The translations under genes were made by a program, and so were the position numbers. The notes under the pieces were generated by a model. That model worked only from the letters and a program-made list of their open reading frames with translations. It made no database searches and was not told where the DNA came from. DNA of 49,914 nucleotides from MGIIa-L3 sp038150305 (GTDB lineage Archaea > Thermoplasmatota > Poseidoniia > Poseidoniales > Poseidoniaceae), in the NCBI GenBank assembly GCA_038150305.1, contig JAYOTG010000011.1, forward strand, positions 1 to 49,914, in the 5' to 3' direction. Below, piece after piece: positions 9,083 to 18,900 of the stretch; within the stretch, counting starts at the first letter, position 1; each line of letters begins with the position of its first letter.

Positions 9083-11178
9083 GGCCAAATCAGCCAGGAT
9101 TGCGTCATGGCGCCGTGGCTCCAGCCGTGCAGCTCGTGCCCAGAACTCCCGTCATGAGCCACGAACACGACGCGATCGTCGTCCACCAACAGCCCACCGT
9201 ACCGTCCCGCGTCGGCGTCACCGGACGGGTGGGGGTCATGGAGCGGTTGCGTGCCGTTGAGGTCCACATAATGCAGAGCGAAGCCCGTCCCGACGTCGGC
9301 CAACACCGCGATGCCGTCGAGGAATGGAGCGGCTGCTCGTGGCAGGGAGCCGGTCCAGCCGGCGGCCAATTCATGCATCTGGGTGCCGTCTTCTGTCCCG
9401 TCCGTGCTGCACGGTTCAGAGCCGTTCGCCACGATGACGCAGGAAAACCACAGACGACCCTGGTGTTCGATGGGCGGCATGTCTCCGCCGGGGTTCACCA
9501 TCGTGGCCGACAGGCGCAGCACCTCGTCCGACGACGTGTTCCAAGCCCACAGCGAGGCATCTGCACCGTCGAGCACGGCATCGAAGACCACCGTCTCGCC
9601 AAGGGCCACGAGCCCGAAGGCGGTGCCGACAAAGGCCGGCGCTTGCCCGCTACCGCTTCGCACCAAGTGCGTCACTTGCCGCGGCGGTTGAGCCGGGTCG
9701 AGGTGAATCAATTGCCGACCTTCTGGCGTGGTGCCCACGACGACGATGCCGGTGTGCACCGCGATGCCGCTGGCCGGCGAAGAGGAGCCGGCGGCCCAGA
9801 CGTCGAAGTGCTGCACCGTTCCGTTCGACTGGATCACGACCGGCTCCACGTCGTTCGAGCCGTCCTCAGCGTCCAGCCACAGCCCGTGCTGATCGCTGAG
9901 CCCGAGGTCGATGCCGATGCGCAGCATGCCGTTGGCCCATGCTTGCAGCGCAGGGCCGTCGACGACGGCCGGATGGAGGTCAAGCGTCATCGTTCCTTCG
10001 ACGGTGCCGTCCGTCCACCACGGCAGGCCGACGCCTCCGGGGCGGGTCAGCACGTGGCCGTTCAGCCACGGAATGAGCATGGACCCGGCATCCACCGTGG
10101 CGCTGGCCCCGTCGGTGATCAACGGCGTGGCCTCCAACGTGCTGGTGTTCACCGCCCACAGGCCACGGTGACCGTTGGCGCCGGTCGCGTCGAAGAGCAG
10201 GATGCCGTCATCGTCCGCGCCCGTGAGCCCAAGGTGCAGGCCAGGCTGCGCATCGCCGGTGGGGTTGAGGTCCGCGACCAAGGCCGGCGTGTGCCAACCC
10301 GAAACCAAGCGATGAAGCTCACACCCTGACGTGCCGTCGGTCATGGCCACGAAGAGGTCGTCGCCGATGTGGGCCATGGCATCGCAACTTGGACTCATTG
10401 AATCTGCAATCCCTGTGCGTAGGTCAGAGAGCGCACCGGAACGGAGGTCGGAAGCGCAGATGCGCACCGTTTCGTCGATTTCTCCCGGCTGAAGCAGCCC
10501 GTCTTCGGCCACGCCGTCCAACCCGTCATCCAGGCCGATGTGGAGCAACAAGCCCACGGGACAGACGCCAGGGTCGGGCTGTTCCGAGGAGATCAGGGCC
10601 GTGGCCCCGGCCTGACCGTCCGCGCCATCGCTTCCGTTCAGCCCGTCGAGGCCGGGCTGCCCGTTGGCGCCGTCCTCTCCTTCCGTGCCGTGGCACAGGA
10701 AGGAGGTCTCCAACACCTCGTTGGCGTCCAAGGTGCCGTTGTCGTCGAGGTCAAGGCCCCACGCATAGGCCAATCCGCCCTCTGGGCACGTCTCACCTGA
10801 GGGTACCGTGGACGTGGTCATGCGCACGTTTGGACCGCTTGTTCCGGGGGCGCCGTTGGTGCCTCGTGCACCGTCGCAGATGGTCGTGCTGCCGTCGGTT
10901 TCGGCCGCTTCGAGCATTCCGTCTTGGTTGTCGTCTGCGCCGAAGGTGAGCAGCACGCCAGTGCCCGGGCAGCCCTCGGTGGCGTCCTCGGTGATGATGA
11001 GCATGGAGATCGGTTCAGCAGGGTCGCCGCCGTCGAGCGGCAACACCAGCCCTGCTCCGCCCATGCCGAGCGCGAGCACGATCAACAGGGCCTGCGCGAT
11101 GGCCGCGGCTCGCCCTTGCTCGACCTCCTCTGTGCGTTGATGTTGCTGCTGCTGCGGGCCATTTTGCGTCTGTGTCAT
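9079..11178 (-). CDS. Membrane-anchored collagen-like surface protein with DUF7151-like repeats
   Basis: A 699-residue protein starting at an ATG preceded by a GAGG. The N terminus is a Gln-rich cytoplasmic stub (MTQTQNGPQQQQHQ) followed by one hydrophobic helix, giving an N-terminal anchor with the bulk outside. Three repeats of the form C-P-x-G...D.N.DG.L...E......C.G span residues about 55-240 and resemble DUF7151. They are interleaved with Gly-X-Y collagen-like stretches such as GEDGANGQPGLDGLNG. The rest looks like beta-propeller-like repeats (ELHRL, HELHGW units) of the ELWVTDG kind. The family view is mine from pattern alone. The gene is convergent with nadE and divergent from the aconitase X gene. 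Confidence 0.8.
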   Translation of the reverse strand: MTQTQNGPQQQQHQRTEEVEQGRAAAIAQALLIVLALGMGGAGLVLPLDGGDPAEPISMLIITEDATEGCPGTGVLLTFGADDNQDGMLEAAETDGSTTICDGARGTNGAPGTSGPNVRMTTSTVPSGETCPEGGLAYAWGLDLDDNGTLDANEVLETSFLCHGTEGEDGANGQPGLDGLNGSDGADGQAGATALISSEQPDPGVCPVGLLLHIGLDDGLDGVAEDGLLQPGEIDETVRICASDLRSGALSDLRTGIADSMSPSCDAMAHIGDDLFVAMTDGTSGCELHRLVSGWHTPALVADLNPTGDAQPGLHLGLTGADDDGILLFDATGANGHRGLWAVNTSTLEATPLITDGASATVDAGSMLIPWLNGHVLTRPGGVGLPWWTDGTVEGTMTLDLHPAVVDGPALQAWANGMLRIGIDLGLSDQHGLWLDAEDGSNDVEPVVIQSNGTVQHFDVWAAGSSSPASGIAVHTGIVVVGTTPEGRQLIHLDPAQPPRQVTHLVRSGSGQAPAFVGTAFGLVALGETVVFDAVLDGADASLWAWNTSSDEVLRLSATMVNPGGDMPPIEHQGRLWFSCVIVANGSEPCSTDGTEDGTQMHELAAGWTGSLPRAAAPFLDGIAVLADVGTGFALHYVDLNGTQPLHDPHPSGDADAGRYGGLLVDDDRVVFVAHDGSSGHELHGWSHGAMTQSWLIWP

Positions 11179-11273
11179 GCCTCGACGTTCGACGTCTAAC
11201 GTAACAAAACCTCTGCCGAAATCAAGCCCCGGGCTCCGGCAGGCTTGAGGGCCTTCCTCCACGACCGCATCCC

Positions 11274-13055
11274 ATGGACCTGCCACCGCGCCTGCAGGCT
11301 CAACTTGACGGAGCGGAGGGGCCGACCCGCCAGAAAGGCGCACGCTTGGTCGTTGACCTGGCGCTGACGGCAGGCGCATCCTCCTTCGTCGAGGTCAAGG
11401 ATTCCCACGTGTCCGGCGTCTCGGTCATTACCGGTGGAGACGGCTTGGTCCGCTTTCTTGAGGACTTGACCCAAGAGGGCGGCCTCGGGGTGAGCATCCC
11501 CACCACGCTCAACTCGGCAGGCTGCGATGCGGACCGCATGGAGGAAATGGACCTCGGTCGCGATGGTTTCTTGGAAGCCCAACTCAACATCGTGGACGCC
11601 TACACCAAACTCGGCATCCGCCCCACGTTGTCCTGCACACCGTACGACCGCGGGGAGGAGCTCGAGGAAGGCATCGCGTGCTGGGCGGAATCCAACGCGG
11701 TGTGCTTTGCCAATTCATGGACCAAAATGCGGACCAACCGGGAATCGGGCCTTTCGGCTTTGGCCACGGCCCTGACCGGTTTTGCACCGCGTTGGGGGCT
11801 TCACCTCGACCGGCACCGGGTGCCGAACATCCGCGTCAACGTGACCGCCGAACTCCGCACCTTGGCCGATTATTCGATCCTCGGCGACTGGATTGGCGCT
11901 CAGGCCGAACCGGGCTGGTCCATGCCTTGGGGCCCGATGCCGTTCATCCTCGGCGTCGAGGCCGGCATGACCTTCGCAGAACGCAAGGCCCTGACCGCGG
12001 CGGCTGCGAACTACGGCACGCCGATGTTGTGGGTCAACGGTGTTTCTGACGATCCTCCACTGACGCGAAGCGGGACGGAATGGGCACCGCCTGAGGGCGG
12101 CTGGCAAGGCACGCTGGTCTTCGATGACGCGGCCCTCGCGAAGCGAAAGGAAGAGCTTGCACCGCAGGGCACCGTCGACCTCGTCGTCATCGGCTGTCCG
12201 CAAGCCTCCCTCGAGGAGATCCGCCTCACGGCTTCCGCGGTCAGGGCGCACGCCGAAATGGGTGCCCGCATTCCTGGCGGCCGATTGTGGATGTTCACCA
12301 GCCGAGAGAACCACGCCTTGGCCGCTGCGGACGGCTCTTTGGCGCTGCTCGAGGAGAGCGGAGCGGTGGTGTTGAAGGACACCTGCCCTGAGGTGACGCC
12401 GTACAACCGCGAGCGCTTCAACCATCTGCTGACGAATTCGATGAAGGCCGAGCATTACCTGACCAGCGGGCTCAACCGCATCCCCACCAGCGTGGCCGAC
12501 ATCGAAGCCTGCGTGGCGCACGCGTTCAACCCTGAATTGGTGCAGGGGCCTCGTCCAGACCTTGGCGATCGCTCGCATCACGTCCCACAGAGCAACGTCA
12601 GCCACCAAGACGCAGAATGTGCACTGGCCGGCGAAGGCTTGTCGTCCCAACCCAACTACCGCGTGGTTGGGCGTGCGATGGTCACCGACGTGCCCATCAC
12701 GTACCTCGGTTACGTCGACCGCGAGACGGGTGAAATCGACGAGCGCGGCCATCCGTTGGACGGTCGCCCGATCGAGGGCAAGGTCCTGATCTACCCGAAA
12801 GGGTCCGGTTCGACGGTCGCCCCCTACGTCCTGATGGGGTTGATGTATCGAGGGCGTGGTCCAACGGCCATCGTCAACAGGGACGTCTGTCCCTTGTCGC
12901 TTCCTGCCGCTTCCCTGTTGGGTCTGCCCTATGCGCATGGTTTTGACGAAGACCCGTGCCTTGCGGTCAACGACGGCGACTTGGTCGAGGTTGTGCGTGA
13001 GGCCGGCGGCGCGGTGCATCTGAAGGTGCTCGAGCGCGCTGAACCACAGGGGTGA
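11274..13055 (+). CDS. Aconitase X, fused large (DUF521) and small (DUF126) subunits; candidate phosphomevalonate dehydratase
   Basis: A 593-residue member of the AcnX branch of the aconitase superfamily. Residues 1 to about 410 match the catalytic large subunit, with candidate iron-sulfur cysteines in NSAGCDADRM, SNAVCFANS and LKDTCPEVTPYN. Residues about 460-593 match the swivel-type small subunit, with PKGSGSTVAPYVLMGL and a conserved serine. In archaea the two-subunit AcnX is phosphomevalonate dehydratase of the modified mevalonate pathway; other AcnX enzymes dehydrate cis-3-hydroxy-L-proline. The sequence alone does not separate these. Fusion into one chain differs from the usual separate archaeal genes. 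The epimerase gene follows after 4 bases, so the two are probably co-transcribed. Confidence 0.88.
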   Translation: MDLPPRLQAQLDGAEGPTRQKGARLVVDLALTAGASSFVEVKDSHVSGVSVITGGDGLVRFLEDLTQEGGLGVSIPTTLNSAGCDADRMEEMDLGRDGFLEAQLNIVDAYTKLGIRPTLSCTPYDRGEELEEGIACWAESNAVCFANSWTKMRTNRESGLSALATALTGFAPRWGLHLDRHRVPNIRVNVTAELRTLADYSILGDWIGAQAEPGWSMPWGPMPFILGVEAGMTFAERKALTAAAANYGTPMLWVNGVSDDPPLTRSGTEWAPPEGGWQGTLVFDDAALAKRKEELAPQGTVDLVVIGCPQASLEEIRLTASAVRAHAEMGARIPGGRLWMFTSRENHALAAADGSLALLEESGAVVLKDTCPEVTPYNRERFNHLLTNSMKAEHYLTSGLNRIPTSVADIEACVAHAFNPELVQGPRPDLGDRSHHVPQSNVSHQDAECALAGEGLSSQPNYRVVGRAMVTDVPITYLGYVDRETGEIDERGHPLDGRPIEGKVLIYPKGSGSTVAPYVLMGLMYRGRGPTAIVNRDVCPLSLPAASLLGLPYAHGFDEDPCLAVNDGDLVEVVREAGGAVHLKVLERAEPQG

Positions 13056-13059
13056 GGTC

Positions 13060-14022
13060 ATGAGGCCGGTGTTGGTCACGGGCGGAACGGGTTTTCTCGG
13101 ATCACATTTGGTTGACCTCTTGGTCAAAAGGGGCCATGATGTGGTGGTCATGGACAACGGCTCACGCTCATCCCTTGAGCGGTGCCCACCCGGTGTTCGG
13201 CTCATCGAAGGCGACGTGCGTTCCCCAGAGGCATGGCTGGCCGTCGAGGAGGCGGTCGGCCCGTGCGGCCTCATCCACCACCTTGGCGCCATCAACGGCA
13301 CCGCTCGGTTCGACCGCGAGGCCATCGACGTCATCGACGTCGCGGTCAACGGCGCCTTGCAGGCCATCGATGCAGCACGCCGTTGGGGGGCAAGGCTGGT
13401 GATGGCCTCATCGCCGGAAGCCTACGGCGAGGCCCCGGACAGGAACCACAACGGCGAGCGTTCCACCTTCACGCCTCCAAAAGAGCACCTGCGCCACAGT
13501 TACGGGGCCTCGAAATACCTCGTTGAGGTCATGGCACAGGCCGCGGCACAGCAGGGCCTCGACGTGCGCATCGCCAGGCCATGCAACGCCTACGGCCCCC
13601 GGGCCAGCGGCGGGCAGAACGGACAAGTGGTGGCGATGATGCTCGAGCGGGCGGCCGATGGGCGTGCCCTCGTGGTGCACGGTGACGGCCGACAAACCCG
13701 CTCGTTCACGTGGGTCGGCGACGTGGTCGACGGACTGGGACGCTTGGGGCGCATGGACGAGGCCGTCGACGGGTCCGGTTCGCTCGCCGGCTCAGCCTTC
13801 AATTTCGCATCATCGGTCGAGACCAGCATCGCCGATTTGGCCGCACAGATCAGCGCCCTGACCGGCGCTTCGGTCAGCGAGGGTCAGCCGGGCCACCCGG
13901 GTGATCCGCGTCGCCGTCGGCCCGAAGTGGAGACGGTCAAGCAACGTCTCGGGTGGGAAGCCAGCACGTCGCTCGAAGATGGGCTGCAGCGCACGTGGCG
14001 CGCCCTTCAGGACGAGCGGTGA
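13060..14022 (+). CDS. NAD-dependent sugar-nucleotide epimerase/dehydratase (extended SDR)
   Basis: A 320-residue extended short-chain dehydrogenase/reductase. The nucleotide-binding loop is TGGTGFLGSHL at residues 7-17. The catalytic pair is YGASK, preceded by the serine in MASSPEAYGE. RPCNAYGPRAS and the later SFTWVGDVVDG segment are typical of UDP-sugar epimerases and dehydratases. A likely role is making an activated sugar for surface glycans, but the substrate cannot be read from the sequence. It starts 4 bases after the aconitase X stop with a GTGAGG ribosome binding site, and its end overlaps the convergent gene by 16 bases. Confidence 0.9.
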   Translation: MRPVLVTGGTGFLGSHLVDLLVKRGHDVVVMDNGSRSSLERCPPGVRLIEGDVRSPEAWLAVEEAVGPCGLIHHLGAINGTARFDREAIDVIDVAVNGALQAIDAARRWGARLVMASSPEAYGEAPDRNHNGERSTFTPPKEHLRHSYGASKYLVEVMAQAAAQQGLDVRIARPCNAYGPRASGGQNGQVVAMMLERAADGRALVVHGDGRQTRSFTWVGDVVDGLGRLGRMDEAVDGSGSLAGSAFNFASSVETSIADLAAQISALTGASVSEGQPGHPGDPRRRRPEVETVKQRLGWEASTSLEDGLQRTWRALQDER

Positions 14023-14834
14023 TCGATCACCTGAGACCAACCGGTGGGGCTCGCCATCAGCCGATCAAGGCCATGTTGACACAACACGTCGAGGGCCGCC
14101 GCGTTCGTGGACGCCTCGGGCAGCATGACCTCGTCCACGCGAAGCACGACCAACTTGGCCACGGCGTCAGGCAGCGGGAACTCCTCCACCATCCGAACAT
14201 GCAAGGCTGCTGCCGCCCGATCGAGGAAGGGTCGACCTTCAGGGTCGGTCGCGTGAGGTACAGCGTCCCATTCGGACGTGCCCCTTGGGACGGCGGGTGC
14301 CGTTTGCGCGACCATGTCGGCGTCATCCGGTCCGCTGAGCAGCACGTACAGCGTTGCATTGGAGCATTCCCTCAGGTTGAGCAAGGTGTCTCGAGCCCTG
14401 CCCGCACGGTCGCTTGAGAGGGACATGACCACCAGCGGTGGGCTGTTGGACACGACGCTGAGCGATGTCATCGGTGCAAGGTTGTGCTGCCCGTGTTGGT
14501 CCGTGGTGGCGACCAGCACCAGCGGGCGGGGCGAGAGCGTGGCGGTCAAGAGCCGGGCTCGAGAAGGGTGGTCAAGTTCGTCCATGTGGAACGTGGTGTG
14601 ACTGGTCATCAGGCGCTGCGTCGTTCGTGCTGGCTGGTCGTCGCCCTGCCCGCTCAACCAGGCGTCAAGGCGGCCCGTGCTGACTTCGTCAAGGGCGAAC
14701 GCGGTGTGGTCGCGGTAGGCTTCCCAACTGCTCGTGTCCTCACCGCGCTCCGCTTTCCGCTCGATGGACGAGGCCGCATAGGCGATGCAGCGCTCAAGGA
14801 ACGCTGAGACCGTGCGCCGGGCTTCCTCGCTCAG
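14007..14834 (-). CDS. Flavin-reductase-like FMN-binding protein with N-terminal DUF357-like helical region; probable CTG start
   Basis: Residues from about 76 on match the flavin reductase-like split-barrel family: SPRPLVLVATTDQHGQHNLAP, then SNSPPLVVMSL. Such proteins bind FMN. A conventional ATG exists at 14609, but the frame stays open upstream without a stop to 14834. That extra stretch reads like a real helical domain (LSEEARRTVSAFLERC, then SWEAYRDHTAFALDEV and GRLDAWL), resembling DUF357. No ATG, GTG or TTG can start it except a TTG at 14657, too far downstream. A CTG at 14834 lies 9 bases after GGAG and 5 bases past the peroxiredoxin stop. I therefore propose a 275-residue fusion; 200 residues from 14609 is the conservative alternative. 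Confidence 0.7.
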   Translation of the reverse strand: MSEEARRTVSAFLERCIAYAASSIERKAERGEDTSSWEAYRDHTAFALDEVSTGRLDAWLSGQGDDQPARTTQRLMTSHTTFHMDELDHPSRARLLTATLSPRPLVLVATTDQHGQHNLAPMTSLSVVSNSPPLVVMSLSSDRAGRARDTLLNLRECSNATLYVLLSGPDDADMVAQTAPAVPRGTSEWDAVPHATDPEGRPFLDRAAAALHVRMVEEFPLPDAVAKLVVLRVDEVMLPEASTNAAALDVLCQHGLDRLMASPTGWSQVIDHRSS

Positions 14835-14838
14835 GCCT

Positions 14839-15324
14839 TCACGCTCCGAGTCCGAGCTCGCGCATCAGCATCTCCACGTGGCCCTTGGCACGCACATTGT
14901 AGCGTGCCCAGGCAAAGGTGCCGTTAGGCGCGATCACGAACGTCGAACGGGAGCAACCCATGTACTCCTTGCCGTAGTTCTTCTTCATGCGCCAGGTGCC
15001 AAAGGTCTCGTGCAGGCTTCCGTCCTCGTCGAGGAGGAGCGGGAAGTTGAGGTCCTGCTTGGTGGAGAAGTTGTCGTGGGAGCGGGCGCTGTCCTTGGAC
15101 ACGCCCCACACGACATAGGATTCCGTGTTCAGCCGGGCCATGTTGTCTCTGAAGTCACAAGCCTGCGTGGTGCATCCAGGCGTGCTGTCACGCGGATAGA
15201 AGTAGAGGATGACGTGCTTTCCCTCAGCCAAGGTTGCGTTCAGGTCATGCATGTTTCCTGCTGCATCCATGGCCGAAAAGGCGGGTGCGCGCTGTCCGGC
15301 TTCAAACGTGGCGGGTTCGGTCAT
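14839..15324 (-). CDS. bcp: Peroxiredoxin, Bcp type
   Basis: A 161-residue thiol peroxidase that reduces hydrogen peroxide and organic peroxides. The peroxidatic cysteine is in DSTPGCTTQACDF, with a second cysteine five residues later as the resolving residue, which is the Bcp pattern. The conserved arginine and the WRMKKNYGKEYMGCSRSTFVI segment are also present. The ATG at 15324 (MTEPATFEAGQ) follows an AAGGA and gives the normal family length; an upstream extension to 15384 is not family-like. It is the first gene of a minus-strand pair with the flavin-reductase-like gene, a redox-themed unit. Confidence 0.95.
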   Translation of the reverse strand: MTEPATFEAGQRAPAFSAMDAAGNMHDLNATLAEGKHVILYFYPRDSTPGCTTQACDFRDNMARLNTESYVVWGVSKDSARSHDNFSTKQDLNFPLLLDEDGSLHETFGTWRMKKNYGKEYMGCSRSTFVIAPNGTFAWARYNVRAKGHVEMLMRELGLGA

Positions 15325-15386
15325 GGAAGGTCCTTGGGTGGGGCCTGTATGAAGTGTTGGTCGTCCTCTCGGGCCTCGAATCAACC

Positions 15387-15396
15387 GATATATTTC
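15387..15396 (-). promoter_or_regulatory. TATA box for the peroxiredoxin gene
   Basis: On the minus strand this reads GAAATATATC, an AT-rich island in a GC-rich region. It lies about 63 bases upstream of the ATG at 15324, so a start site 25 bases downstream would leave a leader of roughly 40 bases. Confidence 0.5.
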
Positions 15397-15455
15397 GTTT
15401 ATGCGTAATGAATTGAAGATGAACCGGCCCGGGTAGGGTCGGGTGCGATTGGCGA

Positions 15456-15465
15456 TTCTTTCAAG
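15456..15465 (+). promoter_or_regulatory. Candidate TATA box for the archaellum gene series
   Basis: TTCTTTCAAG resembles the TTCTTTAAATA box in front of the TBP gene and sits about 24-33 bases before the ATG at 15489. Initiation would then be close to the start codon, giving a short or absent leader. It is the only plausible box I see before this long plus-strand series. Confidence 0.35.
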
Positions 15466-15488
15466 AACCGGCAGGAAAAGTATGGACT

Positions 15489-15908
15489 ATGGCAGCGGTA
15501 CGTATGTCCCGTCGCTGCCGCCGCTACCTCAAGCGAATTCAGCGTGCTCCAACCCGCTACGCGCTTCAGGAGGTCGCCTCCTCCATCCAAAACGACCTGG
15601 ACCGTCGCCACCTGTCCTATGACGAGGCCCTCAACCTTGGTAACGTCATCCAACATCACGCCGATCGCCTTCCCGGCGACACCATCGTCTACGCCATTTC
15701 AGACCGTGATGCCTACCGCCGTACCCTCGAGCTGTACCTCAAGGACGCGGTGTTGTCCCGCACCGAGCAACTGCTTCTGTGGGAAGAGCGGCGCCGACTT
15801 GGCATCAGCGACGCTGAACACGACCGCCTGCTCGAACAACTCGTGGAGCAAATGAAGCGACAAGGCAAGACCGTCGCCGTCCACGCCTTCAGGAGGGCGA
15901 GCGCTTGA
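15489..15908 (+). CDS. Small basic helical protein heading the archaellum series, unknown function
   Basis: A 139-residue protein that I do not recognise. It has a very basic N terminus (MSRRCRRYLKRIQR), no membrane segment, and predicted helices throughout. Two short units resemble each other: LSYDEALNLGNVI and ISDAEHDRLLEQLV. An ATG at 15504 is an alternative start. Its stop codon overlaps the TTG start of the giant gene at 15905, and its last codons supply that gene's AGGAGG ribosome binding site, so translation of the two is coupled. This places it at the head of the archaellum transcript; a cytoplasmic or nucleic-acid-binding role is possible from charge alone. Confidence 0.75.
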   Translation: MAAVRMSRRCRRYLKRIQRAPTRYALQEVASSIQNDLDRRHLSYDEALNLGNVIQHHADRLPGDTIVYAISDRDAYRRTLELYLKDAVLSRTEQLLLWEERRRLGISDAEHDRLLEQLVEQMKRQGKTVAVHAFRRASA

Positions 15909-18900
15909 CCACGGCGGCTCGCGCTTCGTCCATCGGGCTCGTCGCCCTTCTGCTGCTCACCCTGATGGTGCCGATGGCCACGCCGGCTGCGGAAGCCACC
16001 TCCGGCCGCGCTGGTCCCGACTTCAGCGTCAGCAGTTTGACCTTGGACAACCACGGTTCCGTGCAACTCAACGATGCCGGCATCATCTCCATCGTGGCCG
16101 CTCCCGGCGACCACACGGTGCGCATCGAGGTGGCCAACGTGGGCACGCTCGCAGGAAGCGCCACGCTCACCTTGTTCCACAAGGGGTCCCCAACCGCCTT
16201 TGAGGTGGAAGTGGACCAAATGTCCACCGGCTCCCTTGCGCCCAACGGTGCGCCCTCGGTCTTCCTCATGTCGTGGACGGCCGCCACAGGAGAGGATCAG
16301 ACCCTCTACGCCCGTGTCTCATCCACCCAAGACGGGAACACCATGAATGACGAGCGCACGCTCGCACTCGACGTGGAGCGCCACCTCCACGGCACCACGC
16401 TCACGCCCATGCACCCTCAGGCGAGCCCCGGTCAATCTGTGGCTCGACTTTCATTGGGCGTTCATGACCTGTCGGTGCCCGTCAAGAACGACGGCGTCAT
16501 CGACATCAGCGCCTCCATGGACGTCGTTTTGACGCCTCTGGGCGGCGGCGCAGCCCAGACTTTCCCTTCCAACACCATTTCGCCTCTCGCCCCGGGGTCC
16601 TTGCACAATCCTGCCGATTCCGAGCTTCTTCTCGTGTCGCTGGACGCCACCAGCCTTGCTGGCGGCTACAACATCACCATGACCGTGACCTTCACCGGCC
16701 CCTCTTGGAGCGACTCGGTTCAAGTCGCGGCCTTTGACGTCGTCTTTTCGGACTATGCCGCTGCGTTGGTGGCCCCTCAAGACCGCACGCTGCAGCCCGG
16801 CACCAGCAAATTGCTGACCTTCCGGCTCGACAACACCGGGCAGCAGTTGGACAACTGGAACATCGCCACACACAGTCTGCAGGGCTGGTCGGACACGTCC
16901 TCGTGGCCGCTGAACACCGGCCCGATCTCCGCAGGCAGCAACCTCGAATTTGTGGCCAACGTCGACGTCCCGATCACGGCCACCATCGGCCAAACCGAGC
17001 TGCTCACCGTGACCTTCACCTCGCAAGGCTCCAGTCCGCAGTATGCGCTGCAAGCGGTGGTCAGCATCACAGCCGGTGAACTCTTCCTCGCCGAAGTCGA
17101 CATCGACAACACCAGCGTCAGCGTCGTGCCCGGTTTGCCCACTGGCATTACGGTGAACGTGACCAACCAGGGCAACGTGGACTCGAACTTCGCGGTGACC
17201 GCGGGCTTCTCACCGTCGCCGCAGGGCTGGACGGTCGAGCTGCCGGTGCCGCCACAAACGGGATACCTCGCCCCTGGCGAGACGGTGAGCCTTGAGGTGA
17301 CCGTCACTCCTGCACACATCAGCGCCCCGCTCAATCCCGCCGAGCGGAATCAAGAGGACGATCTGGTCGACCTGTGGGTGGGCGCATCTGCCGTCAACGG
17401 CATTCCCGTCAACGACGAACTCGAACTGTCCGTGGCGCCGGTCATCGTCGTCGACCCCGGCCTCGAAATCGACGGTTTGGAACTCACGGAAGCGGACGTC
17501 CGCGCTGCGCGGTATGGCATCGGGTACGATGCGCTCGTGCCGATGGACCTCGAAGTGAGGCACAACCTGATCAACGACGTGAACGAATTGGTCAACGCCA
17601 CCGTGGCCGTGTCCGACGTTCGCTTCACGTCCTACGGCGGTGCAGGCGGATTTGCAGAAACCTCCCGCTGGGCCTTCACGCCTTCACCGCTCAACGCCAC
17701 CAACATGACGCTGGGCATGACCAGCCCCGCCGTCCTTTCAGTGCAAGGGCCTGCCGATGCCCTCCCGCTTGCCGGTCTGCTGGAAGCAGATGTGACCGTC
17801 ACACCCAGCCTGTCCAGCGTTCATTCGGCAGGAGGCGTCAACACAGCACCAGTGACGCGAACCGTAACGGTGAGCGTCCCAGGCATCAACGACGGGGAGT
17901 TCATCGATGAGGGCGTTCGGACGGCCAACGTTGGCGTCGCCACCACGTTCCCCATTGGTCTCCGCAACGTCGGGAACGACGTGTCCAATTACACCATCAG
18001 CCTCCTGAACACCCTCCCCGTCGAGTGGTCGGCGACGCTGGGTGCCTCCGGTGGCCTGATGACCACCGTGAGTAGCCTGCCCTCGCAGGTCGCTGTTCAC
18101 CCCAACATCGTCAGCACGGCGCACGAGACGACCTTCGACCTCACCGTCACCTCGGACCCCCTCGCTCAGGCCGGCTCCATCACCTACGTGGACCTCGAAC
18201 TGTCCAACACCGACACGGGCGAGGTCCTGGGTCAAACCGCCGTGCCCATCACGGTGGACGCCTTTGTTGACGCAACCCTCGACCCACCGTACCGTTTGGT
18301 CAACCTGAGCATCTTTGAGTCTCCTTTGACGAGTCTGACGATGACCAACACCGGAAACACGCCGGCTCAATTCACGGTTGAAATCGTCGACCCTGATGAC
18401 GAGGTTGACTTCACCCTCACCAGCAGCACCTCTGTCCTCATCGGTGCAGGCTTCAGCGACGGCGTTAAGGTCCAACTGATTCCAAGCGAAGACGCCGCGG
18501 CTGACGTGAACTACTCCGCCACGGTCGTCGTCACGGTGCTTGACGGTCCCGTCCTCGAGGCGGTCATTCAAGCCAACATCAGCCAGATGGACGACGTGGC
18601 GCTGGTCTTCGACGCTTCACTCGACGACGACGCGGGGAGCAGCGGGGTCCAGCACAACGCCATTCCTGGCACGACGGTGAGTCTGCCCTTCACCCTGACC
18701 AACGACGGCAACTACCTCGAGGACCTGACGATGGTCACGCAGGTTGACAGCGGGTGGGGCGCTAGCCTGGACTTTACCACGGTCCAACTCGACATCGACG
18801 AAAGCCAAGTTGGCACCCTGACCGTCGACGTGCCCGCGCTGGGCGGCTCGGCTGACCTCGATCGTGGCGACGTGCACGAGGTTCTGATTTACGTCAACGA

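Noticed and set aside
9070..10329. A 419-codon plus-strand frame inside the collagen-like gene
   Set aside because: Composition is Arg/His/Val-rich shadow sequence without recognisable domains; the minus strand encodes organised repeats.
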